A program made the translations under genes and the position numbers. From assembly GCA_002786065.1 (NCBI GenBank), contig NHNY01000005.1, positions 372,001 through 436,000 of the forward strand: DNA of 64,000 bases, written 5' to 3'. The notes beneath the pieces were generated by a model. That model did not search any database. It saw only the letters and a program-made list of their open reading frames with translations, and had not been told where the DNA came from. The stretch comes from Microcyclospora pomicola. Lineage: Eukaryota; Ascomycota; Dothideomycetes; Capnodiales. Shown here piece after piece: positions 8,527 to 22,281 of this stretch; within the stretch, counting starts at the first letter, position 1; every line of letters starts with the position of its first letter.

Positions 8527-11500
8527 ATGGAAGCCTCCAGCAGCTCCAAAGTCACAGGTTAGATTTGCGCTTGAGAACAACCCGCATCTGCCACGCATGC
8601 AACATACTGATTCTTGACTCTTGCAGTGGAGTATCATGATCCGTCCGGAATCTTCCCATTGGTCTCGCGCGACATCGCTGCTCGTCTGCCTCTCCGAAAC
8701 CTCAACTGGCAGTCGCCCTCTCGACCATTGCGCCAAATCCGATCGCTCCATGTCGACTTTGTGCCAGACAAAGATACACAGGATGCGCTTCGATCGGGAA
8801 GTTCGCACGGCGAGAGGAATGGAGTGGGACCTAATAGCGTCGAGATCGTGCGCAGCGGACGGGATTCAAAAAAAGATGCGGTGAAAGAGCGACGACACCA
8901 GATTCCGGGCTTGAAAACCTCCTCCTACCTGAAGATATATGTGTTACGATGCGATGATAAGGATGTGTACAAAGACCACGAGCGGAAGAAGATCAGAGAG
9001 TGGATACGAGAGCATGCATCAAGCGACGGCAAGCGGGACAATCACGATGCCTTCGAATGGCTCATCCTTCATGTGGTCATCCCTGACACACCCTCGGCCA
9101 GCGAGCCGAGATGGCGAGAAGTCTCCTCGAAAGACCTGGACGAGCTAAAGGAGCGTCCGAAGAGCAGCGCCAAGTGGCCTGGGAAGAGCTTGCGGACAGT
9201 GTTTGACCGCTTGCGTGCCGACTTCAACGAGTCCAGCAAGACAGGTCCGGACAGAATAGCGCAAATCCGACTTCGCAAGTCTGATGTGCCCGCAGACTTG
9301 CTGCCCACTCCGGCGCTGGCGACAACGCTTGAGGAGACCACGCAGGAACGTGAGAATGCATGGAACGATTTGATGACGAAATTCAAGGCGTTACTGCTGG
9401 GGCCATTTGATTTACGAGTACGACAGTATGAGGCTGATATTGCTCAGCAAGAAGCACGACGGACGCTCCCGGGGTGGAATTTCTGTACGTTCTTTATTCA
9501 CAGAGAAGGACTGGCGAAGGCACTGGAAAGCATTGGGTTGGTTGAGGATGCATTGGCTGTTTATGACGAGTTGGCTCTCGGCTTGGAAACTGTTGTGCGT
9601 GACATTGCGTCTGGCCAAGCGGATGGGACCGCTACGACGTTCGCGGAATACACTGATGATTTACGAGACCGAATTATGGGATCGAAATTCACGACCACCA
9701 ATGGAACGATTGATGGGAAGGACCAGAGTAATGATACCAAAAACGGGCCGGACCTGTTCAACAAGGACTATCGCGAAAAGATTGTGAGAAGCTCAATCTC
9801 CATCTTTGACTTTTTCTGCTATTTGTTCTCACGACAAAAAATGCTCATACTACGGCTCGCCAATACTCGAGCATCGCAGGCTGCACTTGGAGCGAGCGGA
9901 AAAGACGGTGGTGAGGATCTGGTTCTCATTTCCGAGGTCTGCTGGCGAGCATCCAATTTCATCCATAATAATGCTCGCACCTTACGACATGATCTTTCGA
10001 CTGCACAAGTTGCAGGTACAACAGCAGCCGATATTGACAGCCTTGTTTGCTGTTGGACATACGCAGTCGCACAGCAAGTCCTTGAAGAGACAGCGGCGTC
10101 TGCGCTGGATAGCACGACAACTCATGCTCGTCCGGACACTCCAAACGGCACGCCTCAACGTCCTGTAGACTTCAGTTTTGGCATGGGAGCAGATCCATAC
10201 CCTCAAAGGAAGAGCAGCTTATCAACTCGCAAACCACCGTTACCAGAGCTCAAAGCACGCACTGACAGCGGGAACATGTCCAATCACGTAGCAAATGGTG
10301 CCACGATCGAACTCAGTGCGAAGCCAGGCGTTCCCGGTCAGCCAGAACTTGCATCATATCGTGCGGAGCTCCTAGTCATGCAGCGCAAGATGTTGGAACA
10401 ATTAGCCGCGTCCAAGAGCTGGCGTGTTGGTTGGACAGCAATGCGCCAAACAGGCCTGGGCCATATGGAAGAGATCGATCTCGATGCTGAAGCAATGAAC
10501 GAGAAGTCTGCAGATGTCTCGAACGTCTCATCCTCTCCAGGTCCGGTTCTTATATCTGGACTTGAGTCAGAAGCTAATTTCCATGCCACCTACGAATACC
10601 TGACTGATTTGATGATGCGTCATTACGCCGTGGCGACTCAAGTCAAGACTGTGCAGGCAGCCATCACCGACCTGGCTATGCTCAAGTATCAGCAGGAAAA
10701 CTGGGAGGCAGCCGCATCTTACTTCCAACATATCCTTCCTACTCTCGATGCCGAAGGATGGAATCTTGTTCAAACCGAAGTACACAGTGCGTATGCCGCA
10801 TGCCTGAAAAAGCTAGGAAAAACAGAGGAGTATGTCAATGTCACGCTGGGTCTGCTTGCCAAGGCTGTAAGCAAGTCTAAGGAGAATGAGCTAGCCACCT
10901 TTCGTGGCGACATATCTGAAGACCATTTCTACGACCACGCTGGCGTTTTCTCGGATGTCGTTGAATGCTCGAGTGGTTTGTTAAAAGAAATTACACGACC
11001 GATGGATCAATACTTTCACAGCATCGATCTCGACCACGAGGTCATACATCACAAGGATAGAGACGGCTTCGCACTGCTATTGCGGTTCCACCATGTGCTT
11101 GGTGACACGGTCAAAGCAGACCAGGTCGCGGCACGTCTCGTTGCGCTTGACGATCCCAATCACGAAATATGGCTAGCTTCACCAGATGCTGTAGAGTTGG
11201 CTCCCGGGACGGTACAGGTCAAGTTAGAAGCATCTGCGGTTGCTTCTGGGCCATTCCTCATCGACAAGATCGTCCTTAAGACAAAGAAGCTCGCCTTCGG
11301 CCAAGAGATGCAGCCTCGATCGGAAGTGCCTAGACTTATGATTGCGGAGACAGAATTGACTTCTGCCATCAATACTTCGACGACCGCACACCTTCGACCC
11401 TTTGTGTACCTTTACCCGGCGGCGGAGTCCTTCAATATCGAGGTCACTCTGTCGAAGGAAATGTTCATCGACCGTTCAAGACATCTGGAGCTGAAGCTTG

Positions 11501-13026
11501 AGTCTGGCTGGAATCACGTCCAAGAGCTGGAGATCAAGCTTCGCTCCCTATCTGCGGGATTGCGACTTCATTGTGGAGAGGCCAAAGTTGGTGGCATTGA
11601 CCGTCGTGGGAATGAGAGTCCCACCACGCCTGGTCAAATCTTATTGGGGGGTCTCGAAGTCAGATCGACTGGTCGCGTCAGTGTCCCATACACGCTCGAA
11701 CAGCCACAATCGAGCATCTCCGTACGACTAGAAGCACACTATCGCACCAGTCACGGCATGTTCGTCCTTCTACGCTCGGTCAAATTATCTTCGGAGCTGC
11801 CGTTGGATGTCGATGTGGACGACGTTTTCCATCTACATACGTTGTACTCGACTTTTACCATACGCTCCACGAATGAGATGCCAATCTTGGTCACTGGTGC
11901 CGCGCTCGATGAGTCGCCAGCTTATGCAGTCGAAGCTCCACCTCGACTACCTTTACCAATGACCGTCTTCCATAGGCAGCCTGCGCGAGTGGTCTACAAG
12001 ATAAGTCCAAAGCAGAATGGTGATGGACACAAACACCTGAGTAGGAGAGATAAAGCCCTTGCATTGAGCGTCAGATACCAGACAATCGAGGGCTTAGTTG
12101 CCGTGAAGCTTGCAGGCAGATTTGCGGAAGACCTCCAGCAAAGTTCGTTCGCATCGTTCTCTCGACTGCTCGGTCCCGTTCTGGCTGAGCGGGCACGACC
12201 AACATTTACAGCTGCGGTATTAACATTGGTCGCTTTGCTGGAAAAGGTCAAGATCCCCTCGTATGAGGAAGTCGGCTGGCACGACATCATTCAGACACTT
12301 CCCGAGGGAGTCCGGCTTGAGCTTTCGAAATGGCTACAGACTTGGCACTCCGAGAACGCCACTCTAGCTGTCAAGCCAACTCATGCTGACCCGGACGCAG
12401 AGAGTTGCATTACGATCGTGGTAGACGTGCCTACCGTCGATTTCGTGCATAGCGCTTCACTGTCACTGCTTGATCATCCACAACCACATACACATGGGCT
12501 GACCATACTCAGGCTTGGTCAAGACTTTGTTGCTAATCTCCGCCTACGGTACACGGATGTGTGGAGTACGAAGAGAGTCAGTGGCAGTAATTCCGCAGCC
12601 AGACCTGCCGACTCGATAGATGGCGCAAAAACCTTCGTCTACGACATACAAGCCGATGCAGACACCTGGCTCATTGACGGCCCCCGCCGAGCACATTTCA
12701 CCGCTCGACCTGGCGAAGAAAAAGTCTTTCGCATCGTGCTCATTCCCCTGCGACTGGGCTGCTACGCACTACCCACGATTGATGTGCAAGGCGAGATCTC
12801 CAAGACGGTGGCCGACGAGGATGGCATGCCTCCTGCGAAAGCAGCTCCCACGGTTTCTTGCGAAACGCACGCCGAAAGCGCAGGACAGGTCGTGCAAGTC
12901 ATTCGTGATCTTAGGACTTCTCGCGTCCATGTCGTCGAGACTGGATACGCAGCAGCAGCCTCTGTGATGGGATCGACGGTGACGAGAACATCGACTTCTA
13001 CACCAGGCAGTGTCACGAGCGGATGA
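8527..13026 (+). CDS. TRS130: TRAPPII complex subunit Trs130 (TRAPPC10 family)
   Basis: This is a large subunit specific to TRAPPII, the exchange factor for Ypt31/Rab11-type GTPases at the late Golgi. In hyphae that traffic feeds the growing tip. A 31-base first exon (MEASSSSKVT) is joined across an intron at 8558-8626 (GTTAGA...TTGCAG) to a single long exon, giving 1476 residues. The N-terminus VEYHDPSGIFPLV and the block WNFCTFFIHREGLAKALESI, followed by DALAVYDEL, are typical of Trs130/TRAPPC10 (foie-gras-like helical region). The C-terminal third is beta-rich, as in the TRAPPC10 C-terminal domain. Length fits fungal orthologues better than the 1102-residue yeast protein. The start is supported by the splice, which restores the frame exactly. 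It is transcribed alone, with its promoter in the 700 bp upstream. Confidence 0.9.
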
Positions 13027-13761
13027 TCATAGTGTACAGCCGGGATATGAGTGATCGCTGCATTTGCCTGTCTTAGCATTGTACAGCATCCTGTATCAAT
13101 TCATTGATCTGCTCGGTCCTGAAGATTACTTCCCTCACCGTTTGCCCATATTTCAGACGTTGGAGATCTGCACCGAATGCATACTAGATCGTGGGTTCCA
13201 AAAGAATGTCTGAATGCCTAAGAAAGTTATCAACGATGGTCACTCAATGGCGTGCTCTGGGGACTCTACTGGTGAGACGCGGGCATGGAGCGGGGTAGTC
13301 ACAATTATTACATACTGTCACCCACGCAACCGCACTTCACGCGGCGACGCGGGGCAAGTCTCACAACATCAATGACACGGCATGGACTCGACACGGCAGA
13401 CTCGAGATGCGGCGCTCACAACATCAGCCACCGGTCCTTCAGGCTAACAGTAAGGTTGGAGACGTCCAGGTGTAATGCAGGTATCTAGCTATGGTTGGAA
13501 AAACCCTCTCGACCACAAGGTACTGAACGATCTTCAGTCCTGGATTTCCCTCATTACACCCGTCGATGGCGTGACCGTGTAGCCTCTCTTCGTTCTCTTG
13601 TGCCTTCAAGTTCTCCTTTCATCGGAATCAGTCTTTCCTTCTCTTCTTCTACTGCTCCAATCAATACTTCTCACCGCAGCAGATCATCTTCGTTTGGTCC
13701 TGTCTAGAGACCATTGTTCTACCTTCTAGTTTAGTTGTAATCTCCCAACCCAGAAATCACC
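13027..13761. promoter_or_regulatory. intergenic; pyrimidine-rich leader of MET17
   Basis: The first half holds nothing recognisable. From about 13570 to 13690 the plus strand is strongly CT-rich (TTCTC and TCTTC runs), as in leaders of highly expressed fungal genes. The stretch ending AAATCACC then leads into the ATG at 13762. Confidence 0.5.
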
Positions 13762-15380
<1,619 letters not shown>

Positions 15381-15575
15381 TAGTGAAATGCTTCCAACCA
15401 ATCAGATCAACCATGACCGCCGCATCCCGAGAAGTCCGGCTTCTCCCGCACCTCCGACGACTCCTCAATGTCAACTTCGACGACCACACCTGAGCTGTGC
15501 ATAAGGAATCTCCCTCCATCCTCGCCGTCCTTTCGTCCACGTTCCGCAATCTCTATCTGCAGACCGATTTTCACA

Positions 15576-16329
15576 ATGCAGCCTACATTTCCGCGACGGG
15601 TATGTGATCACCTCTTTGCCCCTGCTCTTCTCGGTTGAGAGTGGAAGCTCGGGAATGCACGAATGTTTTCTATGGAGGCAGTAAAAGGGTCTTCTCCACA
15701 TGCGGCTCTTCAAGAAGGCGCCGCCGCATTCATCTCGTCCAGATCAATGCTGAAGAGGAAGGCTGAGGAGAAGAAGAGAAGCAGTGCATGCTCAGTGGAG
15801 GGGAAGACATGCGAGCTTCTGCTGGAAATTCCGCAATCGGCATCAAAGCATACACATCCACACACACATGCCGAGAAAGATGAATCGGGAAGAAAGCACA
15901 GATGCGACCAGAAGCTGACTCGTCCCGCTCTCCCTACAGGTCAACTACGGCACCCAAGGCGAAGCGACCTCGGGCTTCCACCCGTGGAACCCCCGCCAGA
16001 ACTACAAGACGTTCAAGAGCGCGTATGGCCCCAGGTACGTCCGCATCATTCACCTCACGACACTTTCCCCCTTCTCCTCAACCCCCCCCGATTCTGACAT
16101 GCTTCTCCTGCCGTACAGCTACAAGATCGGCACGCACGTCAAGGGCCTCAACCTGACCAACGGCGGCTACTACGCGACGGTGCTCGGCAGCTTCGGTGCC
16201 GTGGCCGGCATCTTCGCGCTCTACTTCTTCGACGGCGTGCCGCGCGTCCGCAAGGATATCCTGCAGAAGGTGCCCGTCATCGGCCCGTACTTCGTGCACG
16301 AGATCGCGCCGGAGGACAACCCGTTCTAG
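15576..16329 (+). CDS. QCR10: Cytochrome bc1 complex subunit 10 (QCR10)
   Basis: This small single-helix subunit of respiratory complex III sits in the inner mitochondrial membrane. There are three exons: 15576-15599 (MQPTFPRR only), 15940-16034 and 16119-16329, giving 109 residues. Intron 1 is 340 nt (GTATGT...CTACAG), unusually long for this window; intron 2 is 84 nt (GTACGT...GTACAG). The second exon gives NYKTFKSAYGP and the third gives the membrane helix VLGSFGAVAGIFALYFFDGV. The C-terminus PRVRKDILQKVPVIG then YFVHEIAPEDNPF matches fungal QCR10 well. All phases agree across both introns. The eight-residue first exon is the least certain part; its only support is the donor and the frame. 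Confidence 0.88.
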
Positions 16330-16990
16330 GGGAGGATAAATTCTGGGTGAGATGTTGGAGGAGGGCATGTGGCGCAGGGGGATGATGGGATGCTGTGAGG
16401 AGGAGGTGTGGCAGAGATGGCTGATGGGGAGGTTGATGCGATGACCCTAACCAGTCTAGAGTCATGCGGTGGAATGAGAAGGCGAGGCATGCAGAGGTCG
16501 TGTACAGTATGAACTTCGCTTATAAAGTTTACAAAAGGAATGACTGTCGGGAACGTATACCTGAAGGATTAAATTTCCCGTGCACGACCTTGCTTAGGCC
16601 GGGGCCCTGGTGATGTGAGAGCAATCTTCATAGATTGTATGCACTCTGCCGTTTCAAGATAGACAGCCCTGCTGCACGCACGAAATTGACTTGCTCCGAT
16701 TCCTGCAGCGAGCACACGAGGAGGGCTCGCACACGGTCTGTCAGAAGGGAGATAAATCCACTAAGTTCTTGCGAGATCTCGTGTGAGCTCTTGAAAGCAC
16801 TGACAAACACCAGAGAATTTCTAGGGCAGATACGGACGCGACAAAGAAGAGATAAGGAAGTTGTATATACACGTTTCACCTTTGTCTATCTATTTCCAAT
16901 CCGCAAGACGTGGTCGTCGGATCGTCACACAGGTTGTATATACATTGCATGTACAACATCTCACCCGACATGGCATTAACAACGCACCCG
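16330..16990. other. convergent 3' region between QCR10 and GID5
   Basis: Two genes end here tail to tail. Only short open frames with no family resemblance are found (the longest at 16635-16979). Confidence 0.5.
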
Positions 16991-19963
16991 CTACAGTCCA
17001 TCCAGCTGTCTGACGGCCGTCTTGACGCGCTCGCGAATATCCAGATCCGGATCATTGGCGAGATTGCGCACCGCGGCATCGATGCCGAGGACTCGGAGCT
17101 CGCGGATGCGCTGGCGGGCATCCTCCTTGTCCGAGCCGTCGGTGGTGTGGGAGAGGGCGGTGACGGCCCAGACGGAGAAGACGCGGACCTGCCGGTCGGC
17201 ATGCGTGAAGTGCGGGACCCACGCTTGCAGCAGCGGCTTCTGCGCGATGAGCAGCTGGCGGTGTTTGGGCGAGCCGTTGGCGACGTGCAGGATGACGTGC
17301 ACGACGGCGAGGATCAGCTCGGTGGGGTGATGGACGGGGACCGGCCGGCCGGCGACACGTTGGATGTGCAGTGGGAGCAGTTTGGAGACGAGCAGGTCGA
17401 AGAACTTGGTCGTGCCGATTTGCACCAAGAGATGCTGGAGCATGACCGCGCATTCTGCCCCATTCATGAGGTTGCGGATGAAATCAAGAGCTTGTACCTG
17501 CAGCGCCAGATCGTCTTGATTCGCCCTCAGCGCGTCGTCTTCTTCGATCTCTCTAATTGCGGCTAGGTACTTTTCGCTGTCGAACGCGCGTGTCGGCGCT
17601 TTCAGCGTGGATCTTAGCTCTGAGGCTTGATAGTGGGTGCTCGAAGATTCGTCATACATGACCTCGCCGTCCTCGTCTTCCACCCCAGCATAGCCGTCTT
17701 CGTCGTGGCCAGCGTCGTCAACATCCATCGATGAGGGGTTGAGCAAATCTACCTGCTCACCAGCGGCATTGGGAGCACCCAGGCCCACGCTGACACCGCC
17801 AGTCGGAAGATAAGCTGCATCATTTGATCCGCCTTGCACAGCACTGACCAGCCATCCCACCCCGAGCTCTTCCAAGACATTGATTCGGACATCTTTGGGA
17901 GCTCCTTGTACGACGTGTTTCAGAGCGTGTAAGCTCAAGACTCTCAGCGCCGGACTGCTAGTTCTAGCGTGCCGGGTCAATATTTTGGTGACACCTTCAC
18001 TGATGAATTCCTCGCGTAGCGGGCTGAATTCAAGCAGCAGGTTGATCGAGACATCCGTTGCAGCAACCTGCAGATCATAATCTCTGCTGGTGAGGAGCTC
18101 AAATACTGGTTTGGCAAGACCGCCATCAAGCAGGCTTGTTCGTAGTAAGCTGACACTCCGCGTCAGGGACTGGGCGGCACGACATGCGGCCAACACGACT
18201 GCTTTGGTGCTTCCGTCCTTGGTCGTCATTTGTCTACTCTCCGACACTAGGGTGGATTGGATATCTGGTGGGAGCGGCTTGAGGGACTCCACGATGCATG
18301 AGATTATACCTGCCTCGACGACCGCCTTACGATGAGTGTCCTCCTGCTCAGCAAGAGCTGCAATAGCCTCAAGCGCGCTTCTTCTGCATCGCATGACATG
18401 GATGATCTCCAAGGGCATCCCACGAGGACCCATCTCACAAGCTGCTGACGAATGCGTCGGCTCAGGCATGACTGACCTCGCCTTCCACATCGGACGAGCT
18501 AGCGGTACCGTGTCGAAGCTTTTCTTCAGGATCGGACATACATGTTTCACGGCGCTGGCATCGGCAGCGGCAGCCTGTAGTTCCTTCTTGCCGGCTATGA
18601 GAAAAGCGAGTACTTCGCAGGCTTCCTCTTTGATCGTTCGGAGCTCTACCTGGTCATCGGCATTGAATGAGAAGAGCTTGAGCTCGCCTGCAGTCTGTAT
18701 GAGCTGCATGACCATAGGTACTGCGAGCAACGCGATCTGCCGCTCTCGCTCTTTCCGCTTCTGCAGCACCTCTCCACGCACGCCGTTGCCGACAAAGTCA
18801 CGGTCAACGGCGCTGTTGACGAGGGCTAGCAGACGCAAAGCTGCGAGACGATCACTACCTTGCAAAGATCGTGCTAGCAGTAGCAGCCAGCCGACCACGG
18901 CGCTAGCATGATCAGGATCGCCACCATTTTGCACGATGTCGGCCATCGACGCAGCTTTCCTATCGGTGCTTTGCATGGTGGCCACAGCAGGAAAGGCTCG
19001 AGCCGCAGTAGTATAGGACATGCTCGCATATGTCGGGATGTGCAGTAGTGGTAGTAGTGGTTCTCCACCGGACTGAAAGCCATACCGCGGTCCCAGAAGA
19101 TGTCGTTGATCGCTCTTTGCATGCCAGGAACTTCTAAACATCTCCCGTACTGGGCTGGAAAGGAAGAAGCAATGCGCTCGATACGTTGAGCCAGAAATGA
19201 TAGCACTGATGGCTGCCATGATGTTTGGTATGACATCAGTTGGGGGAGGGGAGAGAAGTAGAGGGGTAGCATGACCGCGCCATTCGACATATTTGTGGGC
19301 GATTGTATACGAGGCGATCAGTTCAGCCAAAGCTTCAAGTATGTGAGCATGTGTAAGAAGGGTCTTGGTCGCCTCATCTCGTACAGCAGCGGTGATGAGA
19401 TCAGCCACAAGACGGATCTGTTGTCTTGCTGCAGACGTTGTCGAAGGCTGACGAAGGATATTTAGAAAAATGTCTGTGGAGGCAGGAGCGAATATGACTG
19501 GCGACTGTAGATCAAGGCCGTCAACAGCGTCCTGCAGTGTGGCGCATGCTAAGGCGATGCGGTGAAGAGTGTGTAAGACAGCGGTATTAAGTGCTGGGGG
19601 GGAATCGGATGACAATAGATTCAGCAAAGCCTCAATGCTGCCGGCAGCACCGAGAGGCTGAACAAATGCAGGATCTCCATTCGCAAGCGTACTCAGCACC
19701 AGCACGGTCTGCAGCGTTGCTTCATCCTCATACGTCCACGACTGGGCATGTTGTGTTTGTACCCGTTTGCCGGTGATGTGGGCTGCCGAGATGAGAACGG
19801 CAACCAAGGGCTCGATCAGGCCATACCTCACGTTGGCCTCTTTCCGTTGACGGTGTCCCGTGATATCGCTTTTGATTTGTCGCAATGTTGCGATCCGGTC
19901 AAGGGTGGAAGTGGACGAATCACGCAATGCTTGGATAGCTGGAAGTGATGGGCCTTGGACCAT
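16991..19963 (-). CDS. GID5: Armadillo-repeat subunit of the GID/CTLH ubiquitin ligase (Vid28/Gid5, ARMC8-like)
   Basis: This is a scaffold subunit that docks substrate receptors on the GID E3 ligase, which in yeast degrades gluconeogenic enzymes when glucose returns. The intronless 990-residue protein is helical throughout with armadillo-like repeats. The N-terminal IATLRQIKSDITGHRQRKEA corresponds to the conserved start of ARMC8 (LRELKN..IGN..QK). The C-terminal block with RVFSVWAVTALSH and NDPDLDIRERVKTAVRQL is diagnostic for the family. An acidic insert lies at about residues 740-800 (DVDDAGHDEDG, EDEDGE). The open frame goes back to a non-AUG codon at 20005, but the first ATG is 19963. 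It converges on QCR10. Confidence 0.88.
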   Translation of the reverse strand: MVQGPSLPAIQALRDSSTSTLDRIATLRQIKSDITGHRQRKEANVRYGLIEPLVAVLISAAHITGKRVQTQHAQSWTYEDEATLQTVLVLSTLANGDPAFVQPLGAAGSIEALLNLLSSDSPPALNTAVLHTLHRIALACATLQDAVDGLDLQSPVIFAPASTDIFLNILRQPSTTSAARQQIRLVADLITAAVRDEATKTLLTHAHILEALAELIASYTIAHKYVEWRGHATPLLLSPPPTDVIPNIMAAISAIISGSTYRAHCFFLSSPVREMFRSSWHAKSDQRHLLGPRYGFQSGGEPLLPLLHIPTYASMSYTTAARAFPAVATMQSTDRKAASMADIVQNGGDPDHASAVVGWLLLLARSLQGSDRLAALRLLALVNSAVDRDFVGNGVRGEVLQKRKERERQIALLAVPMVMQLIQTAGELKLFSFNADDQVELRTIKEEACEVLAFLIAGKKELQAAAADASAVKHVCPILKKSFDTVPLARPMWKARSVMPEPTHSSAACEMGPRGMPLEIIHVMRCRRSALEAIAALAEQEDTHRKAVVEAGIISCIVESLKPLPPDIQSTLVSESRQMTTKDGSTKAVVLAACRAAQSLTRSVSLLRTSLLDGGLAKPVFELLTSRDYDLQVAATDVSINLLLEFSPLREEFISEGVTKILTRHARTSSPALRVLSLHALKHVVQGAPKDVRINVLEELGVGWLVSAVQGGSNDAAYLPTGGVSVGLGAPNAAGEQVDLLNPSSMDVDDAGHDEDGYAGVEDEDGEVMYDESSSTHYQASELRSTLKAPTRAFDSEKYLAAIREIEEDDALRANQDDLALQVQALDFIRNLMNGAECAVMLQHLLVQIGTTKFFDLLVSKLLPLHIQRVAGRPVPVHHPTELILAVVHVILHVANGSPKHRQLLIAQKPLLQAWVPHFTHADRQVRVFSVWAVTALSHTTDGSDKEDARQRIRELRVLGIDAAVRNLANDPDLDIRERVKTAVRQLDGL

Positions 19964-20656
19964 TATGAAGGGCGCATATCGCGAAGGAGGGGAGCGAAGA
20001 TGCAACTCCGGTCAGCAGCCGATGCTGGACAAAGGAGGAGTCGTGAGGGTATATATTCAATGTCGAATGTTGGCACCTCCAGGATTGCTGGAGCCTTGCT
20101 TTGTCGTTGCTACGGTATCGCGTGATGTGCAAGAGGTGTAGTCAGCTGTCGAAGTATGTTGTACAACGCAGCACGACGTCACGGCAAGCAGGACCGAATG
20201 TACGCAGCCGCGGGTTGACAGCAGCCTTAGTGGAATACATGTACGGAGTACTGTATGTAATAACGCAGTGCAACGCGGGGCAGAGTCGGATGTCGGGATG
20301 CGGCAGGTCCTCTCGAGACTAGTCCAGGAATTCACCCGCTACGTCAGTATCAGCATCCGCGTGCCTTATGTCGCTTCACCCGCTTGTATAGCCGCCGTCC
20401 CTCTCGACGCTGGGCTGGATAAGAGATATTCGAGCCTCTGATGAGGTTATGGAAAGCCCGACATACAGCATACGAGAGAAGGATCGCATAGGGCAGGCTT
20501 GGAAGGGCCGCGGCCTCTGATCTATACGGTATGTCACTTGTACAGTTCATACTTCAGACAGGACGAAATCCCATCATGGTCCTCGTTCTTATAACGATGG
20601 CGCCATCCCGATGCTACGGCTGGAGACGGAAGTGGTACATAGGCGGAGCAGGCTGG

Positions 20657-20694
20657 NNNNNNNNNNNNNNNNNNNNNNNNNNNNNNNNNNNNNN
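20657..20694. other. assembly gap (38 N)
   Basis: A run of 38 undetermined bases, flanked by GGCTGG and CGCCCC. Its size may be an estimate. Confidence 0.99.
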
Positions 20695-20914
20695 CGCCCC
20701 CGCCAAGCCAGCGGCCGTACTGTAAGGTGACGACTGGAAGCGGCCAAACACTACGGTTCACGTGCGCCTGTGAATGGCCGTACGCTTCTCCTTCACGTCG
20801 AATTCTGCGTTCGCTTTGTCTTAGCCGGCCTGCTCTTGAATCGCCCTGAATCGCTTCCCCTGCCAAAGAACACCGACCGTGGTCAATCCCTGCCTCTTCT
20901 ACGCGTCTGATCGG

Positions 20915-20919
20915 CCAAT
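20915..20919 (+). promoter_or_regulatory. CCAAT box upstream of PREG
   Basis: CGGCCAATCA contains the core bound by the HAP/CBF complex in fungi. It lies 103 bp upstream of the start codon at 21022, a normal distance. Confidence 0.35.
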
Positions 20920-21021
20920 CATAGCCCTGGCCATCGCTTGAAACATGCGATCGTCACAGCGCTGCTGCACTCGAGACTTCGTTCGCACATCACACACCTT
21001 CGTCTTGCAACGACGCCGGGA

Positions 21022-22281
21022 ATGACCACCGTGACCAACTCTTCGCCGTCTCCGGCCCCTTCACCTCGTGCTGTTTTCCACATCTCCGCGCAACACCTCC
21101 CCCGCCACCACCGACCGACCTCTTCGCCTCGCCAATCCCCGCGTTCACATACTGCGGCTGCCAGCTTATCAAAATCGCCCTCCGCCAATGCGCCGCTGGC
21201 GCTCTCGGCTTCCACCGTGCAGAAAGATCAGCGCCGAGGCTCCGGCGAGAAGGGAGCTGACACAACCATCACCTCGTCCGGCCGCTTCGTTCATGCTGGC
21301 ACGCAATACAGTCCTGACGGTTCACCCCCCACTTCCCATCGCAAGCCCAACGTGGCAGTCACTACGAGTCTGCAGCCTCCGGGCTCAACAGGTGCCGCCA
21401 AGAAGAGGAAAGAGCCCGCGCGGTCCGAGTCACCTCCGCGACAAATGAGCTCAGCATCTAGCTCGGCATCCAGCTCCGCCGGTCCAACTGCCCAGATTCA
21501 GCACGGATCGGCATCACACCTGGAGTCGGTCGCGGCGACGAGCTCCACGCAAGAGAGTGGAGTGATGGGCGGTGACGAGAGCAGGCCACGACCTGGCGAA
21601 CCGCAAGAAGCACGTTCTACACATGGACACTCCTCTGCCCCGAAGCGATCTAGACCGGAGCCCGGCGCCGTCAAGATTATGCCCCTCAAATACGAAACTT
21701 GTTCACCGAAAGATCTCGGCGTGCTCATCTCCAACATGCTCATGGAGCTGATCCGACTCAACGACCAGATCCCGCTGCGCGACGGACGCCTCACACGCTT
21801 CCACTCTCGTGCCCCACCCGGCATCAGCGTGTCCGACTACCTGCAACGGCTGATACAACATGCGACGCTATCCCCTCCGATCATGCTCAGTATGGTATAC
21901 TACATCGACCGTCTGTGTGCCCTGTACACACCTTTCACCATCAATAGCTTGACCGTCCATCGTTTCCTTATCACCGCCGCCACTGTAGCTGCCAAAGGTT
22001 TAAGCGACTCCTTCTGGACCAACCCGACCTACGCTCGAATAGGTGGTATTCCTGTTTCTGAGCTTGCCACGCTCGAACTCGAATTTCTGCAGAAGGTGGA
22101 TTGGAAGATCGTCCCGAAGCCAGAGACGCTGGAGGAGTACTACCGCAGTCTTGTTGATAGGACACAAGGCTATGAGTTGGAAGTTCAGGAAAGATCAGGC
22201 AGTACCAGCCTGGATGAAAGTGTTGACTCGTCGAGGCTGAATGGCGATGAAGACGAAGAAATGAGTGAGGACCCAGCATGA
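21022..22281 (+). CDS. preg: PHO80-like cyclin (PREG, regulator of phosphate response)
   Basis: This cyclin pairs with the PHO85/PGOV kinase and inhibits the phosphate-starvation activator (NUC-1/PHO4) when phosphate is plentiful. The first 215 residues are Ser-, Pro- and Ala-rich and disordered. The cyclin box occupies about 218-370. It begins KIMPLKYETC and contains RFHSRAPPGISVSDYLQRL, then SMVYYIDRLCALY, then VHRFLITAATVAAKGLSD, and ends with FLQKVDWKIVPKPETLEEYY. This is near-identical in pattern to Neurospora PREG. The frame opens at a TTG at 20938; the first ATG is 21022, giving 419 residues without introns. The acidic tail (DEDEEMSEDPA) is common in the family. Confidence 0.93.
   Translation: MTTVTNSSPSPAPSPRAVFHISAQHLPRHHRPTSSPRQSPRSHTAAASLSKSPSANAPLALSASTVQKDQRRGSGEKGADTTITSSGRFVHAGTQYSPDGSPPTSHRKPNVAVTTSLQPPGSTGAAKKRKEPARSESPPRQMSSASSSASSSAGPTAQIQHGSASHLESVAATSSTQESGVMGGDESRPRPGEPQEARSTHGHSSAPKRSRPEPGAVKIMPLKYETCSPKDLGVLISNMLMELIRLNDQIPLRDGRLTRFHSRAPPGISVSDYLQRLIQHATLSPPIMLSMVYYIDRLCALYTPFTINSLTVHRFLITAATVAAKGLSDSFWTNPTYARIGGIPVSELATLELEFLQKVDWKIVPKPETLEEYYRSLVDRTQGYELEVQERSGSTSLDESVDSSRLNGDEDEEMSEDPA

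Larger units (their letters stand above)
19964..21021. promoter_or_regulatory. divergent upstream region of GID5 and PREG, with an assembly gap
   Basis: I see no gene on either strand. The region contains the N run at 20657-20694 and a CCAAT box close to the PREG start. Because of the gap, its true length is not known. Confidence 0.5.

Noticed and set aside
16910-17566. 218-codon plus-strand open frame
   Set aside because: It is antisense to the conserved C-terminus of the GID5 gene and repetitive in Asp/Gly, as mirror frames often are.
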